The notes under the pieces: model-generated | Seen by the model: the letters and a program-made list of their open reading frames with translations, nothing else | The model's database searches: none | What the model was told of the DNA's origin: nothing | Source of the DNA: an uncultured Gemmiger sp. | GTDB taxonomy: Bacteria; Bacillota; Clostridia; Oscillospirales; Ruminococcaceae | Reading direction: 5' to 3' | Length of the DNA: 33,636 nt | NCBI GenBank assembly: GCA_944382835.1 | Contig: CALWNP010000028.1 | Span: forward strand, 1-33,636 | Made by a program: the position numbers and the translations under genes | In this document: in pieces, positions 1 to 6,712 of the stretch | Position numbering within the stretch: the first letter of the stretch is position 1 | How the letters are laid out: every line of letters begins with the position of its first letter

Positions 1-1196
1 TTGCAGATCAGTTCCAGCATCTGGGCGGTGCCGCCCTCCTTGTGGCGGTTCCGGTCCTGGAAGTTCTCCTGGGTGAAGTTGCCGTTTTCGTCCAGGGTTT
101 CCCCGCAGGTCAGCAGGACCTTCTGCCCAGCATGGGCGGTGAGGGTCATCTCCACATACCCGGCAATGTTCTGCCCGAAATCCAGCACCGTTTCCCCGTT
201 GGGGGTGGTGAACAGCCGGCCGGGGAAGGATTCCTGCTCCCGGATGGGCACCGTATTCATGCCGGTGACCGGCAGGGCATCGGCGTAGGCCCGGACCCCA
301 TGCCAGCCGGAGAGTGTGCCTTCCAGACGGGCGTCGTAGACCTCGCCCTGCTGCAGGTCATTCTGGCGGATGGGGCCCTGCTGGGTAGCCTGCAGGGTGT
401 CGTCCGAAACACAGACGGCTTTGCCGTCCACTTCCAGCTGGAACAGTACCCCCAGGGTCTCTCCGAAAAGGTTGCGGTCGCCGTCCACGCCGCTGGTGCT
501 GCGGTACCAGCCGTCTCCCAGGACCAGGAGCAGCTCGTTTTCTCCTTCCTGCAGCAGCCCGGTCACATCGTAGGTCTGGGCGCCCAGGTGCTTGTCGGCG
601 GTGAAGCTGCCGGGGGCCAGTACCATGTCGCCCACCCGCACGCCGTTGAGCCAGGCTACATACAGCCCTTTGGCAGTGATGTACAGCCGCCCCTGGCCGG
701 CGGGGGCGGTGAAGGTCTTGCGCAGGTAGGACGCCGGCCGGTGGGGCTGGTAGGGTTCGGCGGCTCCTTTGCCGGCGGCCTCCTTTTCGGCCTGTTTGCG
801 CTCCCAGTTGGGACGGGCAAAGGCGTTGATGGCGTCGTCGCCGGCGATCTTCAGCGGTTCGGTTTCGGGGTCTACCCACAGTCCCTGCCAGTCGGCGGGA
901 GCCAGGCCGGTCTCAAACCGGGCTTCGCTCCAGGGGCCGGGGTGGTCCTCCTCGTCCCACAGACGGATTTTCCAGCTGCCGTGCACCCGGGACCCCTCCA
1001 CGGCGGGGGCGTCGGCGTGCATGGCCTGGCCGGAAACCTTGCCGCTCTGCCAGCAAAGGGCACCGTTTGCCGTCAGCTGAATCTCATAGGCAGTCTGGCG
1101 CAATCCGCCGGTGCACTGCCAGGATAAAAACAGCGGGCCGCCATCCATCCCGAGGGGCGCCGTCAGGTGATTGGTTTGAAGTTTGGTTGCTTGCAC
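1..1196 (-). CDS. alpha-L-rhamnosidase, GH78 (N-terminal part, cut by window edge)
   Basis: The reading frame is open from a GTG at 1196 to the left edge (398 codons), so the catalytic barrel and stop lie outside. The visible part matches GH78 enzymes, which remove terminal alpha-L-rhamnose. It has an N-terminal fibronectin-like region, then a rhamnosidase N domain (about residues 155-245, motifs ASYLRKTF, YVAWLNGVRVGD, GDGWYRS), then the concanavalin-like domain (VLDFGQNIAGYVE, then GETLDENGNF). I chose GTG 1196 because a GAAAGGA sequence sits 10 bases upstream; the next ATG is 16 codons in and has no such site. No signal peptide is seen, so it is probably cytoplasmic. It differs from the complete GH78 at 23979, carrying about 40 extra residues before the rhamnosidase N domain. 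Function of the family is established; the substrate is inferred. Confidence 0.9.
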   Translation of the reverse strand, partial: MQATKLQTNHLTAPLGMDGGPLFLSWQCTGGLRQTAYEIQLTANGALCWQSGKVSGQAMHADAPAVEGSRVHGSWKIRLWDEEDHPGPWSEARFETGLAPADWQGLWVDPETEPLKIAGDDAINAFARPNWERKQAEKEAAGKGAAEPYQPHRPASYLRKTFTAPAGQGRLYITAKGLYVAWLNGVRVGDMVLAPGSFTADKHLGAQTYDVTGLLQEGENELLLVLGDGWYRSTSGVDGDRNLFGETLGVLFQLEVDGKAVCVSDDTLQATQQGPIRQNDLQQGEVYDARLEGTLSGWHGVRAYADALPVTGMNTVPIREQESFPGRLFTTPNGETVLDFGQNIAGYVEMTLTAHAGQKVLLTCGETLDENGNFTQENFQDRNRHKEGGTAQMLELIC

Positions 1197-1230
1197 GGTT
1201 CAGCAGTCCTTTCCCTTTCAGATTGTTCTC

Positions 1231-1280
1231 ATTATAGCGAAAAATGAAGGACCATGCGGGGTGATAATTCGTGATGCGGG
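1231..1280 (-). promoter_or_regulatory. GH78 promoter with 20-bp-period direct repeats
   Basis: On the minus strand a perfect TATAAT lies at 1236-1231, about 35 bases before the GH78 start. No good -35 is present. The heptamer CCCGCAT (plus strand ATGCGGG) occurs at 1254-1260 and again at 1274-1280, exactly 20 bases apart, and the proximal copy covers the expected -35 position. This is the layout expected for an AraC-family activator binding direct repeats. The activator itself is not identified. Confidence 0.5.
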
Positions 1281-1295
1281 ATCAATTTTCATGCA

Positions 1296-1351
1296 ATATC
1301 CCCGCCGCTTTGGGAAACGGGTCCTGTCCGTCCCTTTGGCTGCGGGGATAT
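1296..1351. repeat. imperfect inverted repeat of about 20 bp
   Basis: Arms at 1296-1315 and 1331-1351 (beginning ATATCCCCGC and ending GCGGGGATAT) can pair over about 20 bp around a 15-base loop, with a few mismatches. There is no T run on either side, so it is not a convincing intrinsic terminator. It lies just past the stop of the broken MATE remnant and could be its old terminator or an unrelated palindrome. Confidence 0.5.
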
Positions 1352-1363
1352 GGGTGGGAGACT

Positions 1364-1532
1364 TTATGGGCAGGTTTGGGGACGGATGACACTCGTCAGT
1401 TTGTGCCAGGCCAACATGAAGAGCAGCAGGGCAATAGATGACCATGACCAGAACCGATAAGACAGAGGGGCCCACCAGCGCACCGATGGCCTGCCAGACA
1501 GGCGCCTCCTTGAACAGCCGCTCACTCTGCAT
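1364..1532 (-). pseudogene. MATE-type efflux transporter remnant (internal deletion)
   Basis: An ATG at 1532 follows an excellent ribosome site (AGGGAGGA, 6 bases away) and begins MQSERLFKEAPVWQAI, then GPSVLSVLVMVIY, which is the typical start of a MATE-family drug/sodium antiporter. After about 33 residues the frame loses membrane character. The overlapping frame from about 1434 reads IALLLFMLAWHKLTSVIRP and stops at 1364; a hydrophobic helix with a basic tail like this fits the last membrane segment of such a transporter. The simplest reading is a large internal deletion, with frame shift, joining the first and last segments of a gene normally near 450 codons. Identity of the N-terminus is fairly secure; that of the C-terminal piece is inference. 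Confidence 0.6.
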
Positions 1533-1580
1533 AGAAAGTCCTCCCTTCAAAAGAACGCGTGATGATTTTGTGAACGCATG

Positions 1581-1609
1581 TTGCTTTTTCTTCTGGTTTT
1601 CAGTATACT
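1581..1609 (+). promoter_or_regulatory. tetR promoter with palindromic -10
   Basis: TTGCTT (1581-1586) and TATACT (1604-1609) are separated by 17 bases and lead into the TetR-family gene about 90 bases on. The -10 sits inside the perfect palindrome CAGTATACTG (1600-1609 or one base off), flanked by TTTT and AAAA. It lies between the divergent tetR gene and MATE remnant, the usual place for a TetR operator controlling both. Confidence 0.5.
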
Positions 1610-1701
1610 GAGGAAAAAGATCCGGCGCAATAGGCAATGGAGCAGCAGCCGTTGCGTTGTGAGACACAAGACGCCGGACTGTTGCAAAAAGGAGCAGAAA
1701 G

Positions 1702-2274
1702 ATGAAAACTGACCCTCGGACCCGCTATACACGGCAAATCATCACCACGGCATTCTGGCAGCTTTTGCGGCAAAAGCCTGTGGAGAAGATTACAGTCAAG
1801 GAAGTTTGTGCCCTGGCACAGATCAACCGGGGCACCTTTTACCGGCATTTCCGGGATTGTTATGATCTGATGGAACAGCTGGAGGAGCAGGCTCTGGAGC
1901 AGCTGGACAAAACCCTGGCAAGTACCCAAAACCGGGGTGTGAAGGCGGTTGTGCTCTCCATGCTGCAAAAACTGCAGAACGATGAGGATTTTTTGGCTGT
2001 TTTGGCGCGGCAAAGCCCGAACAATGCCTTTCTGCACCGGGTGGTGGGGCATTGCTTTGCCTATATGGACCTGTGTCTGGACACAGCTGCCCGCAACGAG
2101 TCGGATGATGGCTGGCGGGAAATGCAGAATACCTTTTTGTTTGCGGGAGCTTCCGGTGTGATGTCATACTGGCTGCACAGCGGCCGAAAGGCACCGCCGG
2201 AGCAGGTGGCGGCGGCCATTGCGGCGCTGTGTACCGGAGCGGCCGGCGTGGAACCGCCGGCATCTTCTCAATAA
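1702..2274 (+). CDS. TetR/AcrR-family transcriptional repressor
   Basis: This 190-residue protein has an N-terminal TetR helix-turn-helix (about residues 10-55: TRQIITTAFWQLL, then ITVKEVCALAQINRGTFYRHF), followed by an all-helical ligand and dimer domain of the type seen in short Firmicutes TetR regulators. Start at ATG 1702 follows AAGGAG by 7 bases. It is divergent from the MATE efflux remnant, so it probably once repressed that transporter and itself in response to a drug or metabolite. With the transporter destroyed it may now be an orphan or control genes elsewhere. The family call is strong; ligand and present target are unknown. Confidence 0.9.
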   Translation: MKTDPRTRYTRQIITTAFWQLLRQKPVEKITVKEVCALAQINRGTFYRHFRDCYDLMEQLEEQALEQLDKTLASTQNRGVKAVVLSMLQKLQNDEDFLAVLARQSPNNAFLHRVVGHCFAYMDLCLDTAARNESDDGWREMQNTFLFAGASGVMSYWLHSGRKAPPEQVAAAIAALCTGAAGVEPPASSQ

Positions 2275-2276
2275 AG

Positions 2277-2314
2277 AAAACAGACAGCGAAGAAGCTCCT
2301 TCGCTGTCTGTTTT
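2277..2314. terminator. bidirectional terminator between tetR and araC
   Basis: CAGACAGCGAAG (2281-2292) pairs perfectly with CTTCGCTGTCTG (2299-2310) around a six-base loop, and flanking AAAA and TTTT extend the stem to 16 bp. It lies between two convergent genes and can end transcription from both sides. Confidence 0.85.
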
Positions 2315-2333
2315 GATGGGGCAAAAGGGAGGG

Positions 2334-3533
2334 TCATCCTTCCCGGTATTCCATGGGGGTCTGCCCGGTCACCTGCTGAAAGACCCGGCTGAAGTAGTTG
2401 CGGGTGCTGAAACACAGGGAGGCGGAAATCTCCTGCACCGTCTGGTCGGTGCTTTTCAGAAGGACCTTGGCACGCTCGATTTTGGCAAATTTGATGTAGT
2501 CGTTGATGCTCAGCCCGGTTTCCGCCTTGAACTTGTGGGTCAGGTAATACTCGGTGTACCCCACCACCGCGGCGAGGTCGGCGGCCCGCACCTTCTGGTC
2601 CAGGTGCATCTCGATGTAGTCCACACACTGCTGCACCGCCCGGCTGAGCTTGGGGTTGGTGCGGCACTTGTGGACCCGACGGATAAAGTCATCGTACATC
2701 ATCAGGCTCAGCGGGTTCAGATCATCCAGCGTCTTGGCGGACTCGGCAGTTTGGATGTAACTGTCTCCCAGGGCGTAGGCTTCCTCGGGGGACAGCCCAC
2801 CCTCGATGGCGGCGCGGCAGACCAGGGAGGTGAAGACGATCACCGAAATCTTGCTTTGCCGCAGGGCATCGTCGCTGTGCACCGGAACGCCGGTGCTGAT
2901 GGTCATGCTGGCGGACAGCGCATCCTTGTAGTTCAGATCTCCGGTGCGCACCATCTGCAGCAGACCCTGTTCTGCCATCCAGACCTTGTGGCGGTCGTGG
3001 GCGGGCAGCTGGGGAGAATCGGTTACCTTGGGCAGGGCTTCGCTGTTGATGTCACTGATGGTCAGGTGCTCCCCGGTCAGGCAGTAGTGCATCATCAGGG
3101 TATAGCGATGGAGGATGGTGTTCTGCACCACCGGGACCTTGGTCAGCACCTTCTGCAGGTGCATGGTCCAGGAAACGCTGGTTTCCAGGCTGCTGTAATA
3201 CCGCAGCCCATGTTCAATGCCCCGTATCGAGACATCCTGATAGAAGACCGGGCCCATCACCCAGGCGCGTTTCAGCTGCCCGTCCTGTTTTTCAAAGGCC
3301 GCTGCCCACAGGATGCCCAGGGCAGTCCCCAGGGTGATGGGGGTGTCATGGGTTTTGCCGTATTCCATCATCTGCTGTTTGCAGCCGAACAGATCAAAGA
3401 CGCCGGACAAAAAAGATTCGTCGGGGCAGTTGCTGCGCACCAGGGCACCGGTGTCGTCATAACACCAGGTGAAAATCGGGCCGCCGCACTGCACCAGCTC
3501 TGCCAGCAATGCCATGTTCTGCAAAACTTCCAC
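2334..3533 (-). CDS. AraC-family transcriptional regulator
   Basis: The last 100 or so residues hold a double helix-turn-helix AraC domain (VRAADLAAVVGYTEYYLTHKF, then QEISASLCFSTRNYFSRVFQQ and TPMEY). The first 280 residues are a sensor region with no clear named domain, but it resembles that of the AraC protein at 22617-23828 (shared pattern RAAI.GGLS.E.A..L.D.Y.Q), so the two are paralogues. The frame is open from ATG 3557, but that ATG overlaps a TATAAT on its own strand and has no ribosome site. GTG 3533, 8 bases after GAGG, fits better and matches the paralogue's length (about 400 residues). It is likely a carbohydrate-responsive activator of the adjacent GH1 gene or the symporter operon; the inducer is unknown. 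Confidence 0.85.
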   Translation of the reverse strand: MEVLQNMALLAELVQCGGPIFTWCYDDTGALVRSNCPDESFLSGVFDLFGCKQQMMEYGKTHDTPITLGTALGILWAAAFEKQDGQLKRAWVMGPVFYQDVSIRGIEHGLRYYSSLETSVSWTMHLQKVLTKVPVVQNTILHRYTLMMHYCLTGEHLTISDINSEALPKVTDSPQLPAHDRHKVWMAEQGLLQMVRTGDLNYKDALSASMTISTGVPVHSDDALRQSKISVIVFTSLVCRAAIEGGLSPEEAYALGDSYIQTAESAKTLDDLNPLSLMMYDDFIRRVHKCRTNPKLSRAVQQCVDYIEMHLDQKVRAADLAAVVGYTEYYLTHKFKAETGLSINDYIKFAKIERAKVLLKSTDQTVQEISASLCFSTRNYFSRVFQQVTGQTPMEYREG

Positions 3534-3566
3534 CGCGTCCACCTCACTTGCCAACATTATATCATG

Positions 3567-3598
3567 AAAAAAGGGCTGCCGTACAGACAGCCCTTTCT
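3567..3598 (-). terminator. terminator after GH1
   Basis: On the minus strand AAAGGGCTG (3596-3588) pairs with CAGCCCTTT (3578-3570), followed by six Ts. It lies just beyond the GH1 stop and immediately upstream of the AraC gene, so that gene needs its own promoter, probably using the TATAAT at 3561-3556. Confidence 0.8.
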
Positions 3599-3605
3599 GA
3601 GGGGG

Positions 3606-4901
3606 TTATGCACCGGCATAACTGCCCAGCACAGCCAGGCTGGATTTGGGGGTGCGGGCCATGGTGGTGCGGTCCACCGCAATCAGCCCGAAGTTCATGG
3701 CAAAGCCCTTCTGCCACTCAAAGTTGTCCATCAGGCTCCAGTGGAAGTACCCCTTCACCGGCAGCCCATCGGCCACACAGCGCTGTACGCCGGCCAGGGC
3801 CTGCTGGAGGAAGGCCACCCGGCGGCTGTCGTCGGCGGTGGCGATGCCGTTCTCGGTGACGATCAGATCACCGTGGAACTCCTGGGCCACCTTGCGCAGC
3901 ACATGCTCCAGGGCCTGGGGGTAAAATTCATAATCCATCTGGGTCAGCTCCGCTCCTTCCGGTGCGGGCAGCTGGCCCTGGGGACCGTAGAGGGTGCGGG
4001 TGTAGTTCTGCACCCCCAGGAAGTCATCTTCCCGGAGATAGGGCAGGTAGTGGGTGAATTCCTCCTCCCAGGCCGCTGCGGCAAAGGATTCCCCGCCCGG
4101 CTGGGCCTGCAGGTCGTGGAGGGAGAGGGTCAGCCCCACTTTTATGTGGGGGCAGATGGCCCGGATGGCTTCCCGGGCGGCAACATGGGCCCGCATGACC
4201 AGCCGGTCTCCCTCAGGGGTGCGCTCGCTGACAAAGACCTTGGGTTGGGGATCCCCGAAGACACCGGCGTTTTCGGCGGCGGCATACTTCATGTTTTCCA
4301 TCATCTTCTGGAAGTTCATCCCCACCTGGACCGTGCCCTCGGCGGACTTGCCGGCGGCAGCCTTGGCCGCCTGTTCGGCCATCAGCCGGAACCGCTTGGA
4401 GATGGCGGCCAGCTGCAGACCCATATTGGCCTCGTTGATGGTGCAGACATAGTGAAGCTCGCTGCCCAGCTGCTCCATCAGATAGGTGACATACCGTTTG
4501 AAGCAGGCCACGGTGGATTCGGCCTCCCAGCCGCCCTTGGCGATGAGCCATTTGGGGCTGGTGAAGTGGAGCAGGGTGACTACCGGTTCCACCCCGTGGG
4601 CCTTGCAGCAGGCGATGACCTGGCGGTAGTGCTCCACCTCGGCGGGATCAAACTTGCCTTCCTCCGGCTCGATGCGGGCCCACTCGATGGAAAACCGGTA
4701 GGCGTTGAGCCCGGCCTGGGCCAATAGCTGAATGTCTTCCTCATATCTGTTATAATGGTCACAAGCGATGCCGCTGGGTTCGGCAAAACTGGAATGGGGC
4801 AGCTGCTCCTGGGCCCAATAATCGGAATGGATGTTGTTGCCTTCCACCTGATGGGCCGCAGTGGCGGCGCCGACCAGAAAACCCTTTGCGAATTTCTGCA
4901 T
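3606..4901 (-). CDS. GH1 beta-glucosidase/beta-glycosidase family protein
   Basis: A 431-residue protein of normal GH1 length and without signal peptide. It starts with the GH1 signature FLVGAATAAHQVEG, has the acid/base region TINEAN (Glu157) and the nucleophile VTENG (Glu350), and ends with GYFHWSLMDNFEWQKGF. GH1 enzymes hydrolyse beta-glucosides, beta-galactosides or 6-phospho-beta-glycosides with retention. Two positions depart from the common pattern: NEP is NEA, and the usual HWD-containing strand motif reads LLHFTSPKWL. This suggests a divergent subgroup with altered substrate preference. A ribosome site (AAAGGAGGAG) precedes ATG 4901. It is divergent from the GPH symporter at 5143, so the two probably share an inducer. 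Family call strong, substrate open. Confidence 0.92.
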   Translation of the reverse strand: MQKFAKGFLVGAATAAHQVEGNNIHSDYWAQEQLPHSSFAEPSGIACDHYNRYEEDIQLLAQAGLNAYRFSIEWARIEPEEGKFDPAEVEHYRQVIACCKAHGVEPVVTLLHFTSPKWLIAKGGWEAESTVACFKRYVTYLMEQLGSELHYVCTINEANMGLQLAAISKRFRLMAEQAAKAAAGKSAEGTVQVGMNFQKMMENMKYAAAENAGVFGDPQPKVFVSERTPEGDRLVMRAHVAAREAIRAICPHIKVGLTLSLHDLQAQPGGESFAAAAWEEEFTHYLPYLREDDFLGVQNYTRTLYGPQGQLPAPEGAELTQMDYEFYPQALEHVLRKVAQEFHGDLIVTENGIATADDSRRVAFLQQALAGVQRCVADGLPVKGYFHWSLMDNFEWQKGFAMNFGLIAVDRTTMARTPKSSLAVLGSYAGA

Positions 4902-4959
4902 GGATGCTCCTCCTTTTTCCTTATAGAAACGTCAAATTCCATTTCCTTGTCCGTATCAT

Positions 4960-4988
4960 ACCATACCCGCCGGAATCGGTTGGGACAA
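4960..4988 (-). promoter_or_regulatory. GH1 promoter
   Basis: On the minus strand TTGTCC (4988-4983) and TATGGT (4965-4960) are spaced by 17 bases, about 60 bases before the GH1 start. Upstream, the hexamer CGTGCC occurs twice 15 bases apart (5036-5031 and 5021-5016), which may be part of a regulator site. Confidence 0.45.
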
Positions 4989-5048
4989 AAATTAAAAATA
5001 TGGGATAAAAAATAAGGCACGCATCAAAATGGCACGAATAATTGCACT

Positions 5049-5095
5049 GATTTGCTGAAATTTAACTCTCCCTTGCGGTGGCGATTTGCTATAGT
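5049..5095 (+). promoter_or_regulatory. probable symporter promoter with repeated GATTTGCT
   Basis: TATAGT at 5090-5095 is a plausible -10 for the operon starting at 5143. No good -35 is found at 16-18 bases, suggesting activation. The octamer GATTTGCT occurs at 5049-5056 and 5083-5090. The gene itself has AAGGAGGAG 8 bases before its ATG. Confidence 0.35.
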
Positions 5096-5142
5096 GAAGG
5101 CACAAACAAAAACGCTGCACACTTTTAAGGAGGAGAAACCGT

Positions 5143-6624
5143 ATGTCAAAAAAACATCTCAGCGCCAGCGAGATTGACGGCGTCCAGTACCGCCGCGCCA
5201 AACTCTGGCAGATCATCTGCTATGCCTGCAATGGCCTTGTGGGCATGAGCGTTTACTCTCTCATCGGCATGGCCAGCTACTCGGCCAGCATCGGCTACGG
5301 CATCACCACTGCCGCCGTGGGCATCATCCTGACCTGCACCCGCATCCTGGACGCCATCACCGACCCGCTGATGGCCTTTGTGTATGACCGGGTCAACACC
5401 CGGTTCGGCAAGCTGCGCATCCTGATGGTAGCGGGCTACCTCATCGAGGCCGCCGCCCTCTACGGTATGTTTACCGGCTTCTCCTCCAAGGGGCTGGGCC
5501 TGCCGGTCTTTGTGGTGCTCTACGTGATCTACGTCATCGGCTACACCGTCACCAATATGACGGCCCAGACCATCCCCGCCATCATGACCAACGACCCCAC
5601 CCAGCGCCCCACCATCGGCGTCTGGACCACCGCTTTCAACTATCTGGTGCCCATGGCTATGTCCATGATTATGAATGTGGTGCTGCTGCCCATGTTCGGC
5701 GGCCAGTACAACCAGGAATTCCTCTCCGCTGCCTGCGCCATGACGCTGGTGGTGGCTGCCGTGGGCACCATCTTGGTCTGCCTGGGCGTTTCCTCCTACG
5801 ATAAGCCAGAAAACTTCCTGGGCACCAAAAAGTCCGAACCGCTGAAGATGGCGGACATTGTTGAAGTGCTGAAGCACAACAAACCCCTGCAGTGCTACAT
5901 TGCCTCCAACGCCTCGGACAAACTGGCTCAGCAGGTAGCCAGCCAGGCCATCATCAACACGCTTTTTAGTGGTATCCTCATCGGCAACATGGGCCTGGCC
6001 ACCATCTTGACGGTCATCAGCATGGTGCCCTCCATCTTCTTTGCGGCCTTCGGCGCCAAGTATGTGGGCAAACACGGCAGCAAGAACGGCATTGTCACCT
6101 GGACCTATGTAAGCATGGCCATCACGGTGGTGCTGGTGGTCTTCTTCCTGGCCATTGACCCGTCCCGGATCGGCGTTATGGGCAGCCCGGCCATGATCCT
6201 CTACGTCATTCTGAACCTGCTGCTCAACGGTTCCAACATGTGCATCACCACCTCCAACACCTCCTACATGGCCGACGCCATCGACTATGAGCTGGACCGT
6301 TCCGGCCGGTACATCCCGGCGGTGGTCACCGGCACCTACAGCCTGGTGGATAAGCTGATCACCTCCTTCGCGGCGGTCATCGCCACCGCCGCCGTGGCGC
6401 TGCTGGGCTACACCACTACCATGCCCCAGCCCACCGACCCCTGCACCACCCCCATCTTCTGGATGACCATGTTCCTCAAGTTCGGCCTGCCCATCATCGG
6501 CTGGATCATTACCCTGGTAGCCATGCGCGGCTGCCCCCTGACCAAGGAAGAGATGGTCCATGTACAGAAGCGCATCGCCGAAAAGAAGGCCGCCGCCAAG
6601 GCCACATCCGAAAACCAGCAATAA
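5143..6624 (+). CDS. GPH-family (glycoside-pentoside-hexuronide) cation symporter
   Basis: A 493-residue integral membrane protein with about twelve hydrophobic segments. It carries the hallmarks of the MelB/UidB-like branch of the major facilitator superfamily: RILDAITDPLMAFVYDRVNTRFGK between helices 2 and 3 with conserved acidic residues is split here as RILDAITDPL and DRVNTRFGKLR, and MADAIDYELDRSGRY sits near the middle of the second half. Such transporters import glycosides or uronides with sodium or protons. It is the first gene of a run with GH2, GH43 and a sugar isomerase, so the substrate is probably an oligosaccharide or plant glycoside handled by those enzymes. A terminator-like hairpin right after it may make its expression differ from downstream genes. 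Confidence 0.92.
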   Translation: MSKKHLSASEIDGVQYRRAKLWQIICYACNGLVGMSVYSLIGMASYSASIGYGITTAAVGIILTCTRILDAITDPLMAFVYDRVNTRFGKLRILMVAGYLIEAAALYGMFTGFSSKGLGLPVFVVLYVIYVIGYTVTNMTAQTIPAIMTNDPTQRPTIGVWTTAFNYLVPMAMSMIMNVVLLPMFGGQYNQEFLSAACAMTLVVAAVGTILVCLGVSSYDKPENFLGTKKSEPLKMADIVEVLKHNKPLQCYIASNASDKLAQQVASQAIINTLFSGILIGNMGLATILTVISMVPSIFFAAFGAKYVGKHGSKNGIVTWTYVSMAITVVLVVFFLAIDPSRIGVMGSPAMILYVILNLLLNGSNMCITTSNTSYMADAIDYELDRSGRYIPAVVTGTYSLVDKLITSFAAVIATAAVALLGYTTTMPQPTDPCTTPIFWMTMFLKFGLPIIGWIITLVAMRGCPLTKEEMVHVQKRIAEKKAAAKATSENQQ

Positions 6625-6641
6625 CCTTTTCCTCCCATCCG

Positions 6642-6671
6642 CCGAAGGGGCCTCAGGGCCCTTTCGGTTTT
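6642..6671 (+). terminator. terminator or attenuator between symporter and GH2
   Basis: CCGAAGGGGCC (6642-6652) pairs with GGCCCTTTCGG (6657-6667), one G-U pair, four-base loop, followed by TTTT. GH2 starts 42 bases later with its own ribosome site and no obvious promoter between, so partial read-through is likely. Confidence 0.7.
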
Positions 6672-6712
6672 GATGGTTTCCCACAAGTGACATACAAGGA
6701 GATGGATCCCTC

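Noticed and set aside
2229-4727. An 832-codon open frame on the plus strand
   Set aside because: Antisense to the araC and GH1 genes, beginning inside tetR and reading through a clear bidirectional terminator.
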